Shown here in pieces: positions 5,787 to 10,563 of a DNA stretch of 10,563 bases. A model generated the notes under the pieces. The model saw only the letters and a program-made list of their open reading frames with translations, was not told the DNA's origin and searched no databases. Both the position numbers and the translations under genes were made by a program. Each line of letters begins with the position of its first letter. Positions within the stretch are counted from its first letter, which is position 1. Source of the DNA: Candidatus Desantisbacteria bacterium CG2_30_40_21. Its GTDB lineage: Bacteria > UBA9089 > CG2-30-40-21. Where the stretch lies: positions 1-10,563 of the forward strand of contig MNYI01000039.1 of assembly GCA_001873945.1 (NCBI GenBank). The letters are read 5' to 3'.

Positions 5787-6712
5787 CCGTGCCCTCCTGC
5801 CTGTGATAAGAGTAGTGATGGCGTCAGTGTCAGTTCAAGGATTATCTTTACGGTTACTGCCAGAACAATGGAGGCAAGGAGTATCTTCAACTGTTCTGTT
5901 TTCAATCTCCTGTTGAACACCACGCCTATCTGAGCGCCTATTGTTGAGCCAAGAAGCAGGAGAACGCTGAGGATAAAGTCAACAGTATGGTTGATATATG
6001 CCTGAAGAAAGGTAACCTCTATGCAGATAAAGAGGATTTGAAAGAGGCTTGTGCCTACCATTACATGCATGGGTATCCTCAGCATATAAATCATCACAGG
6101 AACCATCAGGAAGCCTCCGCCTACCCCCATAATAGCGGCAAGGATACCCACAAACACACCCAAGATTATGGGAACGAGGGCTGAATGAGTAACCCCTGAT
6201 TTTTCATAATATGTTTGAAGTGGCAGAGACTTAAGGAATCCGGAAATGCCTGATTTCCTTTCCGGCTTTACTTCTTCAACCTTTTCAACCTTCTTTTTCC
6301 TCATGCTCTGGATACTCTCAATAAACATATATGTACCGACTATCCCCAGCATCAGCACATAGGTCATCTTTATTGCAAAATCCGCATTGCCCATTGCCCT
6401 AAGAATCTTAATAGCATGGACACCAAAGAGACCGCCGATGAAACCGCCACTGAGCAGATGAAATCCCATCTTAAAGTCCACATTACCAACCCTCCAGTGG
6501 GCATAAGTCCCTGAGGTTGAGGCACCAACTATCTGGTTTAAACCTGTTGCTGCGGCAACTGTTGAAGGGATGCCGAACATTATCAGAAGCGGTGTTATTA
6601 AAAAACCGCCCCCGACTCCGAAAAGACCCAATAGGAGTCCCACCGCCAGGCCGATTCCCACAGGGATAAAAATATTAATGCTGGTTAATGCTACGGGTAA
6701 ATAAAAATACAT
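5783..6712 (-). CDS. TSUP (TauE/SafE) family membrane transporter
   Basis: A 309-residue inner-membrane protein with two homologous halves. Each half opens with the family motif: GLFGVGGGFL at 29-38 and AIMGVGGGFL at 193-202. Several hydrophobic helices follow each motif, and a charged cytoplasmic loop (about 137-175, KKKVEKVEEVKPERK) separates the halves. Length and layout are normal for TSUP. Family members move sulfite, sulfoacetate, thiosulfate or other organic anions; the substrate here cannot be read from the sequence. Its start has AAGGAGGG upstream and lies only 2 bases after the preceding Usp-like gene. The two Usp-type neighbours and the TIGR02186-type protein suggest a stress-linked anion transport unit. 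Confidence is high for the family and low for the substrate. Confidence 0.92.
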   Translation of the reverse strand: MYFYLPVALTSINIFIPVGIGLAVGLLLGLFGVGGGFLITPLLIMFGIPSTVAAATGLNQIVGASTSGTYAHWRVGNVDFKMGFHLLSGGFIGGLFGVHAIKILRAMGNADFAIKMTYVLMLGIVGTYMFIESIQSMRKKKVEKVEEVKPERKSGISGFLKSLPLQTYYEKSGVTHSALVPIILGVFVGILAAIMGVGGGFLMVPVMIYMLRIPMHVMVGTSLFQILFICIEVTFLQAYINHTVDFILSVLLLLGSTIGAQIGVVFNRRLKTEQLKILLASIVLAVTVKIILELTLTPSLLLSQAGGHG

Positions 6713-6714
6713 TC

Positions 6715-7194
6715 TTATCCCTCCTTTTCCTGTCTTGTAATGAGAACAATAGGTTTTGTTATATTTTTGGTCATTTTCCTTATATCCAATACCCTTAAGA
6801 GATTAGGACTTAGAAGAATCATACTAATGACAGGTCTTTTTTTAAGGATTTCATGGATGAGAGAGATGGCATCCCCAACCCGGACATCACAGGTAAAATC
6901 TATTGCCAGCCCTTTACATCGCTCACTTAGTTCCCTTACATTTCTATCCTCAACATCCTTAATTCTTTTTGCCTGCTCAAATAAGAGATGTTCTCTTGCC
7001 AACTCAGGTGCACCTTCATCAGCTAATGCAGCTGCAACTATCATCTCCCCATAAGTATTTTGTGGTTGCCTGCCATAGATCATCAGTACCGCTACTCCTG
7101 TCTTGAGTGAGCGGGCAAGCTCAAGCACATAAGAGAACCCCTCATCCCATTCATTTGTAGCATTTGTAACAAATAAAAGCTCTTCCTTCACCAT
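6715..7194 (-). CDS. small universal-stress-like (UspA-fold) protein
   Basis: A 159-residue single-domain protein, first gene of the operon. It starts MVKEELLFVTNATNEWDEGFSYVLELA, has a central helix rich in charged residues, and ends MILLSPNLLRVLDIRKMTKNITKPIVLIT. The alternating strand/helix order and the final hydrophobic PIVLIT strand fit the Usp fold. The G-x2-G-x9-G-S ATP motif is absent, so it probably does not bind ATP in the usual way. I chose ATG 7194: GAGGTGAGG lies just upstream and the predicted sigma-54 start of transcription is near 7209. The longer frame from 7236 would begin upstream of that start site and run through the promoter. The role could be regulatory or a scaffold beside the tandem Usp protein. 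Family assignment is moderate. Confidence 0.65.
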   Translation of the reverse strand: MVKEELLFVTNATNEWDEGFSYVLELARSLKTGVAVLMIYGRQPQNTYGEMIVAAALADEGAPELAREHLLFEQAKRIKDVEDRNVRELSERCKGLAIDFTCDVRVGDAISLIHEILKKRPVISMILLSPNLLRVLDIRKMTKNITKPIVLITRQEKEG

Positions 7195-7219
7195 TACCTC
7201 ACCTCTTACCAAAATAATA

Positions 7220-7235
7220 AGCAAAAAGTGTGCCA
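7220..7235 (-). promoter_or_regulatory. sigma-54 (RpoN) promoter of the usp-TSUP operon
   Basis: The minus strand reads TGGCACACTTTTTGCT, against the consensus TGGCACG-N4-TTGC(A/T). Every fixed position matches except the last G of the first block. The GG (7233-7234) and GC (7221-7222) dinucleotides are correctly spaced. The predicted start of transcription is near 7209, giving a 15-base leader that contains the ribosome site of the first operon gene. Confidence 0.85.
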
Positions 7236-7290
7236 AATGCCAAACCTATTGAAAATAAAGGAGAAAGCGTTATATTGTGGTTAGAATGGT

Positions 7291-7307
7291 TGTTTCAAGT
7301 TGAAACA
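7291..7307. promoter_or_regulatory. perfect 17-bp palindrome, likely activator binding site (UAS)
   Basis: TGTTTCAA-G-TTGAAACA is perfectly symmetric. Its centre is about 90 bp upstream of the predicted sigma-54 start of transcription, the usual place for the enhancer site of an NtrC-type activator. The activator gene ends 65 bases further upstream of the site. Binding by that protein is inferred. A lone TGTTTCAA half also occurs at 7519-7526 inside the activator gene and may be chance. Confidence 0.65.
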
Positions 7308-7371
7308 GTGGTGAACAGAAGGCTGGTGTAGAGGACATTCAGCAATGTGAAAAAAGGACAGGACGGTTAGG

Positions 7372-8700
7372 TTATTTATTCAAAATACGCCAAAGGCTGG
7401 TCCTTGAGATGCCTAATACACTTGCGGCTTTTGATTTGTTGTGTCCGACCAACTCAAGCACTTTTTCTGTATAATCCTTAGTACTCTCATCTATCGTCTT
7501 GATCCTGTTAGGGTCTATTGTTTCAATAGCAAAAAGATTTATGCTCTGCGGAAGGTTTTCGGGTTTGATGAGGGATGTCTTTTCTAAGATTACTGCCCTT
7601 TCTATAATGTTTTCCAACTCCCGGACATTTCCGGGAAAGCTGTATGACATAAAGACATCCATCGCCTTCTGACTAAATCCCTCAATCCTTTTGTTAGCTT
7701 TGGCTGAATGCTTTTTAAGAAAATACTTGGCAAGTAAAGGGATATCCTCTTTCCTTTCACGGAGCGGTGGGATATAAATATCCATAACATTAAGCCGATA
7801 ATATAAATCCGTTCTGAAATTGCCATTTTGGACGAGTGTCATTATATTCTGATTAGTGGCGGCAATGAATCTGACATCAACCCTTCTTGGTTTTGTCCCG
7901 CCAAGTCTGAAAAATTCTCTATCCTCTATGACCTTCAATAATTTAGCCTGCAAGGCAGATGACATCTCGGCTATCTCATCTAAGAATAATGTCCCATTAT
8001 TGGCAATCTCAATCAACCCTTGTTTAGAGGTAACCGCACCGGTAAATGCACCTTTTTCATAGCCAAACAGTTCACTTGCCAGCAGTTCCTCTGTAAATGT
8101 GGCACAGTTTAAGGCTAAAAAAACATTATCCGCTCGATGTCCTGTATCATGGATAAGCCTTGCTACCAATCCTTTACCCACCCCGCTTTCACCGGTGAGC
8201 AAGACATTACAATCAGACTCTTTCAGCCCGGAGATGATATTTATTACCCTTTCCATCATCTTACTTCTGGCAATAAATGATTGGTTTTTATTTATACCAA
8301 GCGAGACTTTAAGGGCAGTGTTTTCTTTTTCTAATCTACTTTTATCCTGAATCTTTTGAATCTTTAATCTCAATTCATCAAGGTTAAAGGGTTTGGTGAT
8401 ATAATCAGTAGCCCCTTTTTTCATAGCATCAACAGCAGATTCTATGCTGGCAAAACCAGTGATTATCAGGACATCAATATAAGGGTATTCTTCTTTGACT
8501 CTTGATAACAGTTCTAACCCGTCTAATCCCGGCATCTTTATATCGGCAATAAGAAGGTCGTACCCTTCTTTTTCGAATCTGTTCCATGCCTCAAGCCCAT
8601 TATTCACACCGATAACTATCCAGCCTTCCTCTTCAAGTGAAAGCTTAAGGTGTTTCAAGGCTATTTCTTCATCTTCAGCAATTAATATCTTGAATTTCAT
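7372..8700 (-). CDS. sigma-54-dependent response regulator (NtrC family)
   Basis: A 442-residue three-domain activator. The receiver domain (1-120) has acidic AEDEE at 8-12, phospho-acceptor Asp53 (IADIKMPG) and Lys103 (TKP). The AAA+ domain (about 142-375) has Walker A GESGVGKG (170-177), the sigma-54 contact loop ELFGYEKGAFTGA (210-222) and Walker B GTLFLDE (236-242). Arginine-finger candidates lie in the FRTDLYYRL region. The C-terminal Fis-type helix-turn-helix is at about 413-441 (NKSKAASVLGISRTSLWRIL). All parts needed for phosphorylation-controlled sigma-54 activation are present. The gene overlaps the 3' end of the kinase gene by 26 bases, so the two are co-translated partners. The nearest sigma-54 promoter and palindrome lie directly downstream, in front of the usp-TSUP operon, which is its likely target. 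Confidence 0.95.
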   Translation of the reverse strand: MKFKILIAEDEEIALKHLKLSLEEEGWIVIGVNNGLEAWNRFEKEGYDLLIADIKMPGLDGLELLSRVKEEYPYIDVLIITGFASIESAVDAMKKGATDYITKPFNLDELRLKIQKIQDKSRLEKENTALKVSLGINKNQSFIARSKMMERVINIISGLKESDCNVLLTGESGVGKGLVARLIHDTGHRADNVFLALNCATFTEELLASELFGYEKGAFTGAVTSKQGLIEIANNGTLFLDEIAEMSSALQAKLLKVIEDREFFRLGGTKPRRVDVRFIAATNQNIMTLVQNGNFRTDLYYRLNVMDIYIPPLRERKEDIPLLAKYFLKKHSAKANKRIEGFSQKAMDVFMSYSFPGNVRELENIIERAVILEKTSLIKPENLPQSINLFAIETIDPNRIKTIDESTKDYTEKVLELVGHNKSKAASVLGISRTSLWRILNK

Positions 8701-10243
8701 GTTTCCCCGGCAAGATTATGGTAAAGGTAGTGCCTTCATCCGGCACACTACTAACCTCTATTCTTCCATGATGTCTTTTGATAATATTATAAACAATTGC
8801 CAGCCCTAAACCAGTTCCTTTTTCCTTTGTGGTAAAAAACGGGTCAAATATTCTTGGTATGTTTTCAGAAAGAATGCCTTTGCCTATGTCAGAAACCTTA
8901 ATCAGTACATCATCCCTGATGGTATCAATCTCTACATTCAGCAAGCCATTATCGCCCATAGACTCAAGGGCATTACTAAAGAGGTTAATAAATACTTGTT
9001 GTAAGAGATGCCTGTCAGCAGATACCTCAAGTTCTTGCGGAGATTTGAAATTGGATTTAATATCAGTCCCGATGGTTATCTGGTTAAGTGTCTGCTTTAT
9101 CAAGTTCACAATATCAATCGTTTTTAGCTCAGGGGACTTTTCTCTTGCAAATTCAAGGAGGTCATGAACGATTCTTTTTACTCGAAGGGTCTGGGAAAAT
9201 ATATCACCCACGGATTCTTTAACTATTTGTGGATAATCTTCACTGGTTATCTCTTTCGACAGGGTTTGTGCGGCAAGATAGATATTATTCAATGGGTTAT
9301 TAAGCTCATGAGCAACCCCTGAGGCAAGGGTGCCTATAGAGGCGAGCTTTCTGTTTTGAAGTAATTCCTCATTCTTCTTATTAATCTCTTTTTCTCTTGA
9401 CAGAAGGTCTTTTTCCATTTTGTCAAATGCCTTAACCAGAACACCTACCTCGTCCTGTTTTTCAGGAATGGATAAAAATGGGAATTCGCCCTTACCTGTT
9501 TTTTCTACAGCAACGGTTAATACCTTTAACCGGCTTACCACACTATGGGTTATGACTAACAGGAGCACAAAGCCCAGACCGAAAAAGATGGGAAAGAATA
9601 CCAATACCGCAAACCCTGTGGAGTGAATAACACCTTCTACCTTTGCCCTTGCCGATTTATCCAGTTCATTAGTAAGATTCAATATCTCTTCGCCATTTTT
9701 TCTCAAGGCATTGATTTCTATATCCAGATACTTAAGGGTTTTGATGATAGAGGCATCACTTTTGAGTAAAAATATCCTTTTCAGAAGTTCTGCATTGATC
9801 AGAGGTCTTTCTAAAAAGGTAGATTCAATGATAGGAAAGAAAACAACATACTCATGGAAAGATGGCTTGAATTGAACAAAGCCTTTTTGAAAGTCTATGG
9901 CAAGGTTTTCAATACGATTAAACCCCTGTCTATATTCATCAATCTTTTTATCTAAGAATTGAAGTTTTTTATGTTCATCAAAGGATGTACTTTTCTCAAG
10001 AATGGTCTTTAACTCTTTCAGATAGACATGGACATATCTTCTTTCCTTATCATCTCCGTAAAGGAAGAAGTTTTTTTCATGTCTCCTGAGCAGTAACGAT
10101 TTACTCCTGATAGTATCGGACAATTCCAGATACCGAATCTCTCTTCTGCTCTCTATAAAACCAAGATAGGTAGCAATAACAAAACCACCTATAATGGCTG
10201 ATGCTATAAAAAAACTAAGAAGTATCTTTCTTTCTAAAGGCAT
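8675..10243 (-). CDS. membrane sensor histidine kinase, partner of the NtrC-type regulator
   Basis: A 522-residue inner-membrane kinase. Membrane helix 1 is at about 7-29 and helix 2 at about 209-232, enclosing an extracytoplasmic, mostly helical sensor of about 180 residues. The sensor contains RRHEKNFFLYGDDKE (53-67), a pattern like that of four-helix and helical bimodular (HBM) ligand-binding domains. A HAMP linker (about 233-286) and a coiled segment follow. The phosphorylation site is His312 in LASGVAHELNNPLNN. The ATPase has the N box with Asn420 and Asn424, G1 DIGKG (452-456), F box FDPFF (466-470) and G2 GTGLG (476-480). The start ATG has GAGG 9 bases upstream. Palindrome E lies between it and the second rpn gene, and no clear promoter was found upstream. 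The ligand is unknown. Confidence 0.93.
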   Translation of the reverse strand: MPLERKILLSFFIASAIIGGFVIATYLGFIESRREIRYLELSDTIRSKSLLLRRHEKNFFLYGDDKERRYVHVYLKELKTILEKSTSFDEHKKLQFLDKKIDEYRQGFNRIENLAIDFQKGFVQFKPSFHEYVVFFPIIESTFLERPLINAELLKRIFLLKSDASIIKTLKYLDIEINALRKNGEEILNLTNELDKSARAKVEGVIHSTGFAVLVFFPIFFGLGFVLLLVITHSVVSRLKVLTVAVEKTGKGEFPFLSIPEKQDEVGVLVKAFDKMEKDLLSREKEINKKNEELLQNRKLASIGTLASGVAHELNNPLNNIYLAAQTLSKEITSEDYPQIVKESVGDIFSQTLRVKRIVHDLLEFAREKSPELKTIDIVNLIKQTLNQITIGTDIKSNFKSPQELEVSADRHLLQQVFINLFSNALESMGDNGLLNVEIDTIRDDVLIKVSDIGKGILSENIPRIFDPFFTTKEKGTGLGLAIVYNIIKRHHGRIEVSSVPDEGTTFTIILPGKHEIQDINC

Positions 10244-10267
10244 ATAATTTTACCTCACATAGGACAG

Positions 10268-10339
10268 GGGAAAATGGGGGAAAATGGGGACAGCACCCTA
10301 TTTTTAGAAGAAAAAATAGGGTGCTGTCCCAATTTTCCC
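10268..10339. repeat. REP-like palindrome (element E)
   Basis: Arms at 10278-10305 and 10312-10339 pair over 28 bases with one mismatch. The core is GGGGACAGCACCCTATTTTT. Two GGGAAAATGG-type units open it on the left. It fills most of the space between the 5' end of the kinase gene and the 3' end of rpn copy 2. Its core and loop are nearly identical to element B. Confidence 0.9.
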
Positions 10340-10370
10340 TCTGTGTCTCCGTGTCTTCGTGGTGATATGT

Positions 10371-10563
10371 TCATTTCTTGTCGTAAATTGAATTAATTTC
10401 CTTTATGGTTAAACCTGTAGCCTTTGATACTTTTTCAATATCATCTCCCATACTTAAAAGAATTTTCGCTACCTCTATCTTACCTTCTATCTTACCTTGT
10501 TTTAAGGCAAGCTCAAGTGCACCTTTCTGCATTCGGATAAAGTCATGCCTCTTATCTTGTGCT
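10371..10563 (-). CDS. Rpn-family nuclease, copy 2, C-terminal part (cut by the window edge)
   Basis: The last 63 codons plus stop (TGA) of a second rpn gene; the rest lies beyond the window. It reads AQDKRHDFIRMQKGALELAL, then KQGKIEGKIEVAKILL, and ends KATGLTIKEINSIYDKK. Over the shared 210 bases (10354-10563 against 3032-3265) it differs from copy 1 at only four positions, plus a 24-base gap from having two GKIE units instead of four. The stop codon differs (TGA against TAA) and one residue changes from Thr to Ile. The similarity extends about 17 bases past the stop. The Met227 equivalent (a possible internal start) is present. Whether the missing N-terminal nuclease half is intact cannot be seen. 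Confidence 0.9.
   Translation of the reverse strand, partial: AQDKRHDFIRMQKGALELALKQGKIEGKIEVAKILLSMGDDIEKVSKATGLTIKEINSIYDKK
10473..10496 (-). repeat. 12-bp in-frame tandem repeat, two copies, in rpn copy 2
   Basis: Two units of (C/T)TCTATCTTACC encode Gly-Lys-Ile-Glu twice, where copy 1 has four. Both units share a T-to-C change relative to all four units of copy 1, so the arrays were homogenised after the copies separated. Confidence 0.95.

Noticed and set aside
7195..7236. Longer start for the first operon gene at 7236
   Set aside because: It would begin upstream of the predicted sigma-54 transcription start and run through the promoter; ATG 7194 has its own ribosome site.
7335..7348. 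ACATT-CAGC-AATGT as a terminator or second activator site
   Set aside because: A 5-bp stem is too weak for a terminator and the sequence does not resemble the TGTTTCAA palindrome.

Overview
The window looks like a chromosomal segment of an uncultured, AT-rich (roughly 40% G+C by eye) diderm bacterium. It has a sigma-54 activator system, exported and inner-membrane proteins, and many dispersed palindromes containing GGGACAGC/GGGACAGA. Such palindromes are common in Nitrospirota, Desulfobacterota, Planctomycetota and related candidate phyla. The exact lineage cannot be fixed from this sequence.

Layout. Bases 1-160 are an array of G/C-rich palindromic repeats. Two plus-strand genes follow: a membrane-anchored zinc-ribbon metallopeptidase (183-1259) and argG, argininosuccinate synthase (1292-2491). 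Bases 2492-3048 carry no intact gene. They hold a dRS3-like hairpin, a second palindrome, a broken AbrB/MazE-type antitoxin gene whose promoter survives, and half of a third palindrome. All later genes are on the minus strand. An Rpn-family PD-(D/E)XK nuclease gene (3049-3912) is bracketed by two inverted half-palindromes and has its own sigma-70-like promoter. A tightly packed four-gene operon, read from 7194 down to 4114, encodes a small Usp-like protein, a TSUP (TauE/SafE) transporter, a TIGR02186-type exported membrane protein and a tandem-domain universal stress protein. Upstream of it lie an NtrC-type response regulator (7372-8700) and its overlapping sensor kinase gene (8675-10243). The window ends with another full palindrome and the 3' end of a second, almost identical rpn gene.

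How the parts may work together. The operon start is preceded by a near-consensus sigma-54 promoter (7220-7235). About 90 bp upstream of the predicted start of transcription is a perfect 17-bp palindrome (7291-7307). The sigma-54 activator and its kinase are encoded immediately upstream. The simplest reading is a self-contained signalling module: the kinase senses an extracytoplasmic cue, the activator binds the palindrome, and sigma-54 RNA polymerase transcribes the transporter and stress-protein operon.

The two rpn copies are in the same orientation and nearly identical over the shared part, but carry four versus two copies of an in-frame 12-bp repeat encoding Gly-Lys-Ile-Glu. This matches published descriptions of E. 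coli Rpn proteins as toxin/antitoxin genes-within-genes with variable four-residue repeats. As direct repeats the copies bracket the whole signalling module.
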